NCBI RefSeq assembly: GCF_028368855.1
Contig: NZ_JAQNCY010000001.1
Coordinates: 620,001-684,000, forward strand
Source: Leisingera sp. SS27
GTDB lineage: Bacteria > Pseudomonadota > Alphaproteobacteria > Rhodobacterales > Rhodobacteraceae
Reading direction: 5' to 3'
DNA length: 64,000 bases
In this document: in pieces, positions 25,177-33,330 of the stretch
How the letters are laid out: each line of letters starts with the position of its first letter
Numbering within the stretch: the stretch's first letter is position 1
Notes under the pieces: generated by a model
The model's database searches: none
Told to the model about the DNA's origin: nothing
The model's input: only the letters and a program-made list of their open reading frames with translations
Translations under genes and position numbers: made by a program

Positions 25177-26024
25177 TGAGCAAGGACCTGACATTGGAAG
25201 AACCGCTGGGCAAGGTGATCGTTGTCACCTCAGGCAAGGGCGGCGTCGGCAAGACCACAACCTCGGCGGCGGTGGGCGCTGAACTGGCGCGGCGCGGGCA
25301 CAAGACGGTGGTGATCGATTTCGACGTCGGATTGCGCAACCTGGACATGATCATGGGCTGCGAGCGCCGGGTGGTCTTTGACTTCATCAACGTCATCCAG
25401 GGCGACGCCAAGCTGAAGCAGGCCCTGATCCGCGACAGGCGGCTGGAAAACCTGGCGGTGCTGCCGACCTCGCAGACCCGCGACAAGGACGCGCTGACCA
25501 AGGCGGGCGTCGAGAAGGTGCTTGATGAACTGCGCAAGGAGTTCGACTATATCATCTGCGACAGCCCGGCAGGGATCGAGCGCGGCGCCCAGATGGCGAT
25601 GCATTTTGCCGATGAAGCCATTGTGGTCACCAACCCCGAAGTCTCCTCGGTGCGCGACAGCGACCGGGTGCTGGGGCTCCTTAACAGCATCACCGACCGG
25701 GCCGGCAAGACCGGCGCAGAGCCGGTGAAGGCGCAGGTGCTGATCACCCGCCACGACAAATCCCGCGTCGACAGCGGCGAAATGATGACAGTGGAGGACG
25801 TGCTGGAGGTTCTGGCGGTGCCGCTGCTGGGAATTATCCCCGAGAGCAAGGCGGTGCTGCGCGCCTCCAACCTCGGCGTGCCGGTGGTTCTGGATGACCC
25901 GTCCGCAGCCGCTGCCGCCTATGAGGACGCAGTGGGCCGTCTGATCGGTGAGCAGATCGAAATGCGGATTGCTGCTGATCCCCGCCGCGGCTTGCTGCAG
26001 CGGCTGTTCCGGCGGGCGGTGTAA
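25176..26024 (+). CDS. minD: Septum site-determining ATPase MinD
   Basis: Membrane-cycling ParA-type ATPase that recruits MinC. The 282-residue protein has the deviant Walker A SGKGGVGKTTTSAAVG, the switch region VVIDFDVGLRNLDMIMG and a C-terminal amphipathic membrane-targeting helix (GLLQRLFRRAV). ATG overlaps the minC stop; minE starts 3 bases after the stop. Length is slightly above the usual 270 because of an N-terminal extension. Confidence 0.97.
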   Translation: MSKDLTLEEPLGKVIVVTSGKGGVGKTTTSAAVGAELARRGHKTVVIDFDVGLRNLDMIMGCERRVVFDFINVIQGDAKLKQALIRDRRLENLAVLPTSQTRDKDALTKAGVEKVLDELRKEFDYIICDSPAGIERGAQMAMHFADEAIVVTNPEVSSVRDSDRVLGLLNSITDRAGKTGAEPVKAQVLITRHDKSRVDSGEMMTVEDVLEVLAVPLLGIIPESKAVLRASNLGVPVVLDDPSAAAAAYEDAVGRLIGEQIEMRIAADPRRGLLQRLFRRAV

Positions 26025-26027
26025 AGA

Positions 26028-26294
26028 ATGTTCGGATTTTCCCTGCGCCCCCGCAAAGCGGCCTCTGCCAATACAGCCAAAGAACGGCTGCAGATCCTGC
26101 TGGCGCATGAGCGCAGCGGCAGCGGCGGCGCCCGCCCCGACTGCCTGCCGCAGCTGCAGCGCGAGATCCTGGAAGTGATCCGCCGCCACGTGCAGATCGG
26201 CGACGAGGCGATCGACATCCGCATGGAGCGCGGCGACGAGCTGTCGAGCCTGGAGATCAATATCGAGTTCCCGGGCAAACTGGGAGTGAACTAG
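26028..26294 (+). CDS. minE: Cell division topological specificity factor MinE
   Basis: Stimulates MinD ATPase and sets the division site. The 88-residue product has the N-terminal membrane-binding MFGFSLRPRK, the anti-MinCD helix (AKERLQILLAHERS) and the dimerising topological domain. Third gene of the compact minCDE operon. Confidence 0.95.
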   Translation: MFGFSLRPRKAASANTAKERLQILLAHERSGSGGARPDCLPQLQREILEVIRRHVQIGDEAIDIRMERGDELSSLEINIEFPGKLGVN

Positions 26295-26382
26295 GGCCGG
26301 GGTGCCCCGGGGCGGCCGGCAGGCGGCCCCCACTGTTGAGCAAGGGGCTGCCATCCGGCGGCCCCGGGCATTTTAGGAAAAT

Positions 26383-26485
26383 CCGGCGCAGAGTCCCCAC
26401 CCCTATCCTGCGCCGGGTAAGGGCAGGTTAATCCTGTCCGTGTTGTCATGGGCCTTCCGCATTTTCCCTGCCGAAGGCCCATGAC
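26383..26485 (+). promoter_or_regulatory. Structured 5' leader with start-codon hairpin before the HD-GYP gene
   Basis: Three consecutive inverted repeats: arms CCGGCGCAG (26383-26391/26408-26416), arms GGGCAGG/CCTGTCC with one G-U pair (26421-26439), and perfect 13-base arms GTCATGGGCCTTC (26445-26457/26473-26485). The last encloses the chosen ATG at 26481 in its 3' arm and the alternative ATG at 26448 in its 5' arm, so either start would be base-paired. This predicts translational control. Confidence 0.6.
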
Positions 26486-27932
26486 ACATTACGTTTCCCC
26501 ATTCAGTCCCGGTCAGGCCGCAGATGCCGCGCCGCAGGATACCTTGCGGCTTGGCGAGCTGCTGGGCGCGCTCAGCCATGCGCTGGATCTGACCGAAGGC
26601 CAGCCCGAAGGCCATTGCGTCCGCTGCTGCTGGATCGGCATGCAGGTTGCGGCCGAACTGGGGCTGGGACAGCAGGCGCGTTCGGACCTCTATTTCACGC
26701 TGCTGATGAAAGATCTGGGCTGCAGTTCCAACGCCGCGCGGATCTGCCAGCTGTACATGACCGATGACCTGGCCTTTAAGCGCAGCTTCAAGACCGTCAG
26801 CGGCCTGCGCCAGGGGCTTGGCTTCCTGTGGCGCAACACAGCTGCCGCAGCCGCGCCCTGGACCCGCCTGAAGACCCTGAAGAATGTGCTGGCGAGAAAC
26901 AGCGAAATCTCCGGCGAGCTGATCGAGACCCGCTGTAACCGCGGCGCGGCGATTGCCCGGCAGATGCGGTTCTCTGAGGATGTGGCGGAGGGCATCGCCT
27001 GCCTGGATGAGCATTGGGACGGCGGCGGCCAGCCGCTGGGGCTCGCGGGCAATACGATCCCGCTTTTTGCACGCATCGCGCTGATGGCGCAGGTGACGGA
27101 TGTCTTTGCCACTGATCTGGGCGCTGAAGCTGCGGCAGAGGAGCTGGAGCGGCGCGCCGGAACCTGGTTCGACCCGGATCTGGTGCCGGTCTTTACAGCG
27201 GTCATCCGGCGGCCGCGGTTTCTGGCAGACCTGCAGGATCCGGGGCTGGAGGCAGAGGTCTTTGCCACTCCGCAGGCGCAGCATATCCATGCCGTCGACG
27301 AGGAATACCAGGATGAGATCGCCCGGGCGTTTTCGCTGGTGATCGACGCCAAGAGCCCGTTTACCCACGGCCATTCGCAGCGGGTGGCGCGGTACACCGG
27401 GCTGATCTGCGACCAGCTGGGATATACGCCTGAGCGCCGCCGCTGGATGGTGCGCGGGGCGCTGTTGCATGACATCGGCAAGCTGGGGATCTCAAACACC
27501 ATCCTGGACAAGCCCGGCAAGCTGACGGATGAGGAGTTTGTCCTGATGAAGCAGCACCCGGTATTGGGCCACGAGGTGCTGAGCCGGATCCATGCCTTCC
27601 GGGATCTGGCGGATGTCAGCGCCGCGCATCATGAGCGGCTGGACGGCAAGGGCTATCCCTACGGGATGGATGCCAGCCAGCTGACCCAGGAGATGCGGGT
27701 GATGGCGGTGGCGGATATCTTTGACGCGCTGACCGCCGAACGCCCTTACCGCGCGGCGCTGCCGCTGGAGAAGACCTATGCCATCATGGACGGCATGTCC
27801 GGCTCCGGCATTGATCCCGAGTGTTATGCCGCGCTGCAGGATGCGGTGGCGGCCAGCGGCTGGCCCGCAGCCACCGACGCGCCCCTGACTGGCGGTGACT
27901 GGGAACTGTCCGAGGCGGAACAGAGCGCCTAA
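26481..27932 (+). CDS. Tandem HD / HD-GYP domain protein (probable c-di-GMP phosphodiesterase)
   Basis: A 483-residue cytosolic protein. The C-terminal half carries a full HD-GYP domain: GHSQRVARY, the metal pair in LLHDIGKLGISN and HHERLDGKGYPYGM, predicted to hydrolyse cyclic di-GMP. The N-terminal half (LGALSHALDLTEGQPEGHC through LLMKDLGCSSNAA) looks like a second, degenerate HD domain in which HD has become KD. This tandem arrangement is a known subgroup. Two starts are possible (26448, 26481); 26481 matches the family better. Its stop overlaps the opposite-strand ThrE stop by four bases. The 5' leader is highly structured. Confidence 0.9.
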   Translation: MTHYVSPFSPGQAADAAPQDTLRLGELLGALSHALDLTEGQPEGHCVRCCWIGMQVAAELGLGQQARSDLYFTLLMKDLGCSSNAARICQLYMTDDLAFKRSFKTVSGLRQGLGFLWRNTAAAAAPWTRLKTLKNVLARNSEISGELIETRCNRGAAIARQMRFSEDVAEGIACLDEHWDGGGQPLGLAGNTIPLFARIALMAQVTDVFATDLGAEAAAEELERRAGTWFDPDLVPVFTAVIRRPRFLADLQDPGLEAEVFATPQAQHIHAVDEEYQDEIARAFSLVIDAKSPFTHGHSQRVARYTGLICDQLGYTPERRRWMVRGALLHDIGKLGISNTILDKPGKLTDEEFVLMKQHPVLGHEVLSRIHAFRDLADVSAAHHERLDGKGYPYGMDASQLTQEMRVMAVADIFDALTAERPYRAALPLEKTYAIMDGMSGSGIDPECYAALQDAVAASGWPAATDAPLTGGDWELSEAEQSA

Positions 27933-29101
27933 CTGGCGAGGTTGCGGTTCTTCTGCGCATAAAGCGCCAGCGCCGTCACCTGCCCCGCCACAATGGCTGA
28001 GAACATCAGCAGCGCCGACAACCCGATGCTGGCATCCGCCATCAGGGTCTCGTTGAACAGCGACTGGGTGGCGCTCATCAGAACCCGGCTGCCGGGAACC
28101 AGGATCAGAATGCCCTGCACGATATAGATGGCGCCGGTCAGATTCAGCGTTTTGGCGAGCCAGGTGCCATAGAGAGTGATGCACATGGCGGTGACCCAGG
28201 TGCCGACGATCCAGCCGCCGCCGAAGCCCAGGTACAGCGGCCCCCACATGCCCAGCACAGTGACCGGCAGCGCCCGCAGGATGTCGACCATGCGGGCGTT
28301 GAAGATCACCCCGATCGAGAACGACAGCGCCGGCAGCGCCATATAGGGCATCCACCACAAGACCCCGTTCACGTTTTCCACATGCGGCGTTGCCCCCCAC
28401 AACGCGGCGCCGATGCTGACACCGATATAGATGCCGATGAACAGTTTCATCAGCACAAAGATCGACTGTGCAAACAGGCTGGAGCCGGAGATCACGTCAT
28501 TGAAGGCAAGGCATTCCAAAGAGTTGGCAATCGACAGCCCCGGCACAAACAGCACGATGGCGGCAATGCAGGTGCCCCAGACCGGCACCTCCACCCCCAT
28601 GCTGCTGACCAGCGAAACAGTCAGGCCTGCGACCAGCGCCGACAGGAATTCGACCAGGATCACCCGGTCGCCGCGGCAGAACAGCTGGCAGAGCCAGACC
28701 AGGAAGCCCAGCACTGCCGAGAGCGCGATGGTGGTGAGCGCGCTGCCGATCAGGGTCAGGAAGGCAGGCGGGATGGCGATATTGGCCAGCATGATCAGCC
28801 AGCCGGGATAGCGGCCCGGCTCCTCGATTCCCGGGTCCTCCACCGCATTGATGCGGATGATGGTGCGCGCCAGCAGGCTGAGGTTGATCTGCGCAGGCTC
28901 CAGCCGGCGGATGATGAACTGGTTGTCCTCATCCGGGAATTGGCAGGAGATCGAGGTCGGGGTGGCCTGCACGATCACATTGATGCCCTGTTTGCGGGCA
29001 TAGAACTGCAGGTATTTCTCGATCTTGTAGGGTGCGCAGCCGCTGCGGTGCAGGGTCTCGCCGGTGTCGGCGATATTGCGGAGCTGAGAGAGCGGTGCCA
29101 T
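27929..29101 (-). CDS. ThrE family threonine/serine exporter
   Basis: A 390-residue membrane protein with the ThrE arrangement: a soluble N-terminal region (about 1-115, including FYARKQGINVIVQATPTSIS) and about ten membrane helices formed from fused ThrE_1 and ThrE_2 parts. The start at 29101 gives the normal length; an upstream extension to 29362 reads through the neighbouring M48 gene on the other strand and is rejected. Divergent from the M48 protease. Confidence 0.88.
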   Translation of the reverse strand: MAPLSQLRNIADTGETLHRSGCAPYKIEKYLQFYARKQGINVIVQATPTSISCQFPDEDNQFIIRRLEPAQINLSLLARTIIRINAVEDPGIEEPGRYPGWLIMLANIAIPPAFLTLIGSALTTIALSAVLGFLVWLCQLFCRGDRVILVEFLSALVAGLTVSLVSSMGVEVPVWGTCIAAIVLFVPGLSIANSLECLAFNDVISGSSLFAQSIFVLMKLFIGIYIGVSIGAALWGATPHVENVNGVLWWMPYMALPALSFSIGVIFNARMVDILRALPVTVLGMWGPLYLGFGGGWIVGTWVTAMCITLYGTWLAKTLNLTGAIYIVQGILILVPGSRVLMSATQSLFNETLMADASIGLSALLMFSAIVAGQVTALALYAQKNRNLAS

Positions 29102-29262
29102 GAGCCGGAAGCCGTTGTTATCTGATGCCTTTGGGAAGCCTCCCCTTAAAGGATGCGATGTGCCGCGGCGAGTGCGGATTTTGCATGGCGGCCTGCGCGG
29201 AATGCAAGGCTTCGCGGGTGCAGGCCCTTGCTGCCGCCGGTGTTTCCGCCCATATCTGTGCC

Positions 29263-29949
29263 ATGCTGCGCCTTCTGCCCATTCTGCTGGCCGTTGCCTA
29301 TGGCCTTGTGATGTACCGGATTTCGATCTGGCGCACCCACCGGGAGCTGGACCAGCGCTCAACCGAACTGGCGGACCCCAGGCTGAAACAGCTGACGGAC
29401 CGGCTGGCAGCGGCGCTGAACGTGGCCCGCATCCCGGTCCATATCTACGAGGTCGATCCGGTGAACGGGCTGGCGGCGCCGGACGGGCGGATCTTCATTA
29501 CCCGCGGGTTTTACCGCAAGTACCAGAACGGCGACGTCAGCGCCGAGGAGATGGCATCGGTCATCGCGCATGAGCTGGGCCATGTGGCGCTGGGGCACGC
29601 CAAGAAGCGGATGATCGATTTCTCCGGCCAGAACGCGCTGCGCACCGCGCTGATGATGATCCTGGGCCGCTACATCCCCTTTATCGGACCGTGGATTGCC
29701 GGAGTGCTGACATCACTGCTGGCAGCAAGGCTGTCGCGCGGCGATGAATATGAGGCCGACGAATACGCCGCCGCGCTGCTGACCAAGGCAGGGATCGGGC
29801 TGGCGCCGCAGAAAAGCCTTTTCACCAAACTTGAGGCGCTGACCCAGCAGCGGGCGGGTATGGCCCCGGCCTGGCTGATGAGCCATCCCAAGACCGAAGA
29901 ACGCATCGCCGCACTTGAACGGCTGGAAGACAAATGGGCCAAGGGCTGA
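29263..29949 (+). CDS. M48 family membrane-anchored zinc metalloprotease
   Basis: A 228-residue HtpX-like protease. An N-terminal membrane helix (MLRLLPILLAVAYGLVMY) precedes the catalytic HELGH (103-107) and the third ligand region RGDEYEADEYAAALL near 160-175. It is shorter than HtpX (about 290) and has fewer membrane segments, so it belongs to a soluble-domain/anchored M48 subgroup. Likely acts in envelope protein quality control. The ATG at 29263 is chosen over 29125 because it starts with the membrane segment. Confidence 0.88.
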   Translation: MLRLLPILLAVAYGLVMYRISIWRTHRELDQRSTELADPRLKQLTDRLAAALNVARIPVHIYEVDPVNGLAAPDGRIFITRGFYRKYQNGDVSAEEMASVIAHELGHVALGHAKKRMIDFSGQNALRTALMMILGRYIPFIGPWIAGVLTSLLAARLSRGDEYEADEYAAALLTKAGIGLAPQKSLFTKLEALTQQRAGMAPAWLMSHPKTEERIAALERLEDKWAKG

Positions 29950-29962
29950 GGCCGCAGCAGAG

Positions 29963-30001
29963 TTGAGGGGCCGGCCCCTCAAACTCCCCGGAGTATTCTC
30001 A
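29963..30001. repeat. CCGGGG-type intergenic element, copy 1
   Basis: A perfect 20-bp palindrome TTGAGGGGCCGGCCCCTCAA (29963-29982) followed by CTCCCCGGAGTATTCTC. On the minus strand this reads GAGAATACTCCGGGGAG then the GAGGGGC/GCCCCTC stem. A related arrangement occurs at 38951-38999. It lies between two convergent genes and reaches the stop codon of the PIN gene. Confidence 0.65.
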
Positions 30002-30547
30002 CAAAGAAGAAGAGAGTGCCTTGGCGAGCCGCGGCAGCCGGGCTTTCTTGAGCAGCGGGCGGATCTCCCAGCTGCCCCCCGACAAGCGGTTGGCTTCGTC
30101 CAGAACCGCTGCGCCCAGCGCCTCCATGCCGCTGCTGTCCTGCAGCCAGAAACCATAAAGCAGCTCATCCGGGCCGAGGCGCTGCAACCCTTCCTCTGCC
30201 AATGTGTGGCGCGGGAAGTCCTTGTTGTTGACGGTCACGATTGCATCGGCGTGGCCTGCGATGGCTGCGGCCAGCACATGGGTGTCGGCGCTGTCGGGCA
30301 GCCAGAGACGCGCCTCGACACCCGGTGCCGGAGCGACCTCCGCCTTGGGCCAGTTGGCGCGGATCAGGGCGATCTCCGCCTTGGCCTGCGCGGCACCGGC
30401 GGGGCCGAGTTTCACTGCAGCCCGCTCCCATTCACCCAGGATCCGCGCGGACCACAGCGGGGTGAAATGGCCGCGGCGCGCCGCGCCCAGCAGCATCTCC
30501 CGCATCACCGTCGGGTAGAGGACGCAAGTGTCGAGGAGCAGCTTCAC
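29999..30547 (-). CDS. PIN domain protein (RSP_2648-like)
   Basis: A 182-residue protein with a PIN-type nuclease fold: the first acidic residue in MKLLLDTCVLYP, the second around ILGEWERAA and the third/fourth in DSADTHVLAAA and AIVTVNNKDF. The start is a GTG at 30547, 5 bases after the stop of the upstream methyltransferase gene, so the two form a coupled unit; the ribosome-binding site would lie in that gene's end. No antitoxin gene is adjacent, which argues against a VapBC pair; a role in RNA metabolism with the methyltransferase is more natural. Confidence 0.8.
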   Translation of the reverse strand: MKLLLDTCVLYPTVMREMLLGAARRGHFTPLWSARILGEWERAAVKLGPAGAAQAKAEIALIRANWPKAEVAPAPGVEARLWLPDSADTHVLAAAIAGHADAIVTVNNKDFPRHTLAEEGLQRLGPDELLYGFWLQDSSGMEALGAAVLDEANRLSGGSWEIRPLLKKARLPRLAKALSSSL

Positions 30548-30552
30548 CCGTG

Positions 30553-31767
30553 TCAGTCCAGCCGGAAGAACACGGCCTTCAGATAGCCGCTTTCGGCCAG
30601 CTGCGGCAGTTGCGGGTGGTCCGGGCCTGCATAGCCAGTGTGAATAAGCGCTGCGCGGCGCCCGCCCTTGCCGATGCCGCGGGCGGAGGCGTTGCGGAAA
30701 CGGGTGAGATCGGCAGCATGCGAGCAGGAGCACAGGCCGAGGTAGCCGCCGGGTTTCACCAAGGGTGCTGCCAGTTTGGCGATGCGCTCATAGGCGCGCA
30801 GGCCGGCTTCCAGCGCCTGTTTCGAGGGGGCGAAGGCGGGCGGGTCGCAGATGACGACGTCGAAGGTTTCGCCCTCTTCCCCCAGTGCGGTCAGCACGTC
30901 GAAGGCGTCGCCCTGGCGGGCGGTGAACGTGTCCTTGAACCCGGCGGCGTCCGCGCCCTGGGCGGCAAGTTCCAGCGCGGCGGCGGAGCCGTCAACGCAA
31001 GTGGCCTGCCCTGCCCCGCCTGCCAGCATCGCCAGGCCAAAGCCGCCGACGTGGGAAAACACGTCCAGCACCTTGGCGCCCGGTGCGGTCAGGCGGGCGG
31101 CAAAGGCGTGGTTTTCGCGCTGATCAAAGAACAGCCCCGTTTTCTGGCCGCCGGTAAGGTCGGCCATATAGGTGGCGCCGTTCATCTGCACCGGAAGCGG
31201 CGCGGCGGGGGCTTCGCCGAGCAGGGTCTGGTTCACGTCATCCAGGCCTTCCAGACCGCGGGTACGGCCCGACGCGTTTTTCAGGATCACCGCCGCCCCC
31301 GTGACTTCGGCCAGTGCGGCAGAGAGCATGTCCAGATGCGCCTCGGCCCAGGCGGCATTGGGCTGGACCACGCAAGCTGCGCCGAAACGGTCGATCACCA
31401 CGCCGGGCAGACCATCGGATTCGGCGTGCACCAGCCGGTAGAAGGGCGCGTCATACAAGCGTTCGCGCATGTCCAGCGCACGCGACAGGCGGGCGGAAAA
31501 CCACGCCTGATCAATCACCGCCTCCGGGTTGCGGTCCAGCATCCGGGCGATGATCTTGCTTTCCGGGTTCACCGAGACCAGCCCCAGCGGGCGCTGCGCT
31601 TCATCCTGCAGCACCGCCAGGGTGCCGGGCGCCAGATTGCGGGTGCGCCGGTCGGTCACCAGTTCATTCGCATAAACCCAGGGAAACCCGTGCCGGATGG
31701 CGCGGGCGTTGGACTTGGGCTTCATTTTCACGCGGGGGCGCAGGAGCGCATCAGGGGAGGCTGTCAT
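30553..31767 (-). CDS. Class I rRNA methyltransferase with PUA domain (RlmI/RSP_2647-like)
   Basis: A 404-residue SAM-dependent RNA cytosine-C5 methyltransferase relative. The N-terminal PUA-like region has RHGFPWVYANELV; an EEHD-like linker follows; the SAM motif is VLDVFSHVGGFGLAMLAGG and the catalytic region VVICDPPAFAPSKQALEAG. RlmI in E. coli makes m5C1962 of 23S rRNA; specificity here is inferred. First gene of a two-gene unit with the PIN protein; divergent from the Asp-box repeat gene. Confidence 0.88.
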   Translation of the reverse strand: MTASPDALLRPRVKMKPKSNARAIRHGFPWVYANELVTDRRTRNLAPGTLAVLQDEAQRPLGLVSVNPESKIIARMLDRNPEAVIDQAWFSARLSRALDMRERLYDAPFYRLVHAESDGLPGVVIDRFGAACVVQPNAAWAEAHLDMLSAALAEVTGAAVILKNASGRTRGLEGLDDVNQTLLGEAPAAPLPVQMNGATYMADLTGGQKTGLFFDQRENHAFAARLTAPGAKVLDVFSHVGGFGLAMLAGGAGQATCVDGSAAALELAAQGADAAGFKDTFTARQGDAFDVLTALGEEGETFDVVICDPPAFAPSKQALEAGLRAYERIAKLAAPLVKPGGYLGLCSCSHAADLTRFRNASARGIGKGGRRAALIHTGYAGPDHPQLPQLAESGYLKAVFFRLD

Positions 31768-31903
31768 AGGGTCCTCTTAGCGGCAAGCACGGGACAGGAA
31801 AAGGGGCCGCATGCCCTTGTTGCTGGGCAGCCCGTTGCTTACCGCCCCTGCCGTTACGACATTGGCAAGAGCCTGTGGTAACCTTTCAGCAGGAGGACCC
31901 GCC

Positions 31904-33037
31904 ATGAGCACATCCGCAAGAGTTCTTCTTGGCACCACCAAGGGCGCCTTTGTTCTGACACCGGACGGCACGGACTGGACTGTCAGCGGCCCCTACTGCG
32001 ACGGCTGGTGCATCAACCATGTGATCGGCGATCCGGACAGCGGCATGCTGTGGGCGGGCGGCGGCGGCGACTGGCCGGGCGCCGGGGTCTGGCGCTCTCA
32101 AGATGGCAAGGCATGGGAGCTCAGCAAGCTGTCAAGTGGCCAGATAGATGAATGGGCGGCCACGGACCCGGAAACAGCGGCGTTTTTCAACTGGGAACCT
32201 GTGGAGGTTCCTTTTAAGGACCTCAAATCTGTGTGGTCGCTGCACCAAGCGCATGGGGTCCTTTTTGCGGGCACCAAACCGGCAGCGCTGCTGTCCAGCC
32301 GGGATGGCGGCAGGACTTGGGAGAGGAATGCCGCTCTAGACGGCCACCCGTCGCGCGAAAGCTGGAATCCCGGAGCCGCCGGACTGGTTTTGCACACGCT
32401 GCTGAGCGATCCGGAGAGCGCGGAGAAGCTGTGGCTGGGGATTTCCGCGGCGGGCGTCTTTGCCACGGAGGATGGCGGCAGCAGCTGGCAGCGGCGCAAC
32501 CGGCTGTCCAATGATACGGTCTGCACGGAACATCATCACCCCGCAGCACCGCGCAATGGCGAGACCGGCCACTGCGTGCACAACATGCAGCACGGCCCCG
32601 GGGATCTGCTCTATCAGCAAAACCACCATGGCACCTACCGCAGCAGCGATGGCGGACGCACTTGGAGTGACATTACCGCCGGTCTGCCCTCCACCTTCGG
32701 CTTTCCAATAGCAGTGCATCCGCAGGATCCGGATACAATCTGGGTGCTGCCGCTGAACGGAGATGCCGCCGGGCGGTTTCCGCCGGAGGCCTCGGCGGCG
32801 GTCTGGAAGTCCACTGATGGCGGAGACACTTGGCAGGCCAAGCGCGATGGGCTGCCGCAGGGTGCGTGTTTCTTCACCGTGCTGCGTCAGGCAATGGCCA
32901 CCGATACAGAGGCAGGGGTCTATTTCGGCACCAATTCCGGTTCAGTCTTCGCCAGTTCCGATGCCGGCGAAAGCTGGTCGGAAATCGCCCGGCATTTGCC
33001 GGCGATCCTGTCTGTTGAGACACTTAGCTGCAGGTAA
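31904..33037 (+). CDS. Asp-box (BNR) repeat beta-propeller protein
   Basis: A 377-residue predicted beta-propeller with at least six Asp-box turns of SxDxGxxW form: SQDGKAWE, SRDGGRTW, TEDGGSSW, SSDGGRTW, STDGGDTW and SSDAGESW, spread over the whole length. Such proteins include sialidase-like and photosystem-assembly-like propellers, but no sialidase catalytic residues can be identified and no signal peptide is seen. AGGAGGACCC precedes the ATG. Function unknown. Confidence 0.88.
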   Translation: MSTSARVLLGTTKGAFVLTPDGTDWTVSGPYCDGWCINHVIGDPDSGMLWAGGGGDWPGAGVWRSQDGKAWELSKLSSGQIDEWAATDPETAAFFNWEPVEVPFKDLKSVWSLHQAHGVLFAGTKPAALLSSRDGGRTWERNAALDGHPSRESWNPGAAGLVLHTLLSDPESAEKLWLGISAAGVFATEDGGSSWQRRNRLSNDTVCTEHHHPAAPRNGETGHCVHNMQHGPGDLLYQQNHHGTYRSSDGGRTWSDITAGLPSTFGFPIAVHPQDPDTIWVLPLNGDAAGRFPPEASAAVWKSTDGGDTWQAKRDGLPQGACFFTVLRQAMATDTEAGVYFGTNSGSVFASSDAGESWSEIARHLPAILSVETLSCR

Positions 33038-33057
33038 CGGTCTGCCCGCCCTGCCCC

Positions 33058-33330
33058 TCAGCGTTCGCGCGAGCGCCAGCCGCCGCGGCGGCGCGGCTTT
33101 TCGGCGCCTTGCAGCCCGTCGCGCAGCACCGTAGTCATCGGATGCTCCGGCTGGGCGCTGCCATAAAGATCCAGCAGCGCCTGGATGTCGGCGCGGCTGT
33201 CGCACGCGGCATCCATGCCGAGCGCCCAGTCAAAGAAGATGCTGCGGCATTGGGCATCGGTGATGCCCTCTATCCGGTAGGATTCGTAGATCAGCCCGCG
33301 CGGGTCCTGTTCAGTGCTGCCCGTCTTCAT
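33058..33330 (-). CDS. Small conserved-looking hypothetical protein, 90 aa
   Basis: A 90-residue soluble protein (MKTGSTEQDPRGLIYESYRI...) with a basic Arg/Gly tail RRRGGWRSRER. The start overlaps the end of glnE by 20 bases in another frame, consistent with translational coupling. The central part (ITDAQCRSIFFDWALGM) is compact and helical. I do not recognise a family with certainty. Confidence 0.72.
   Translation of the reverse strand: MKTGSTEQDPRGLIYESYRIEGITDAQCRSIFFDWALGMDAACDSRADIQALLDLYGSAQPEHPMTTVLRDGLQGAEKPRRRGGWRSRER

Noticed and set aside
26383-26485. Known c-di-GMP riboswitch upstream of the HD-GYP gene
   Set aside because: The GEMM consensus elements are not present; only generic hairpins are seen.
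29999-30547. VapC toxin of a toxin-antitoxin pair
   Set aside because: No small antitoxin gene precedes it; it follows a methyltransferase gene by 5 bases and is longer than usual VapC.
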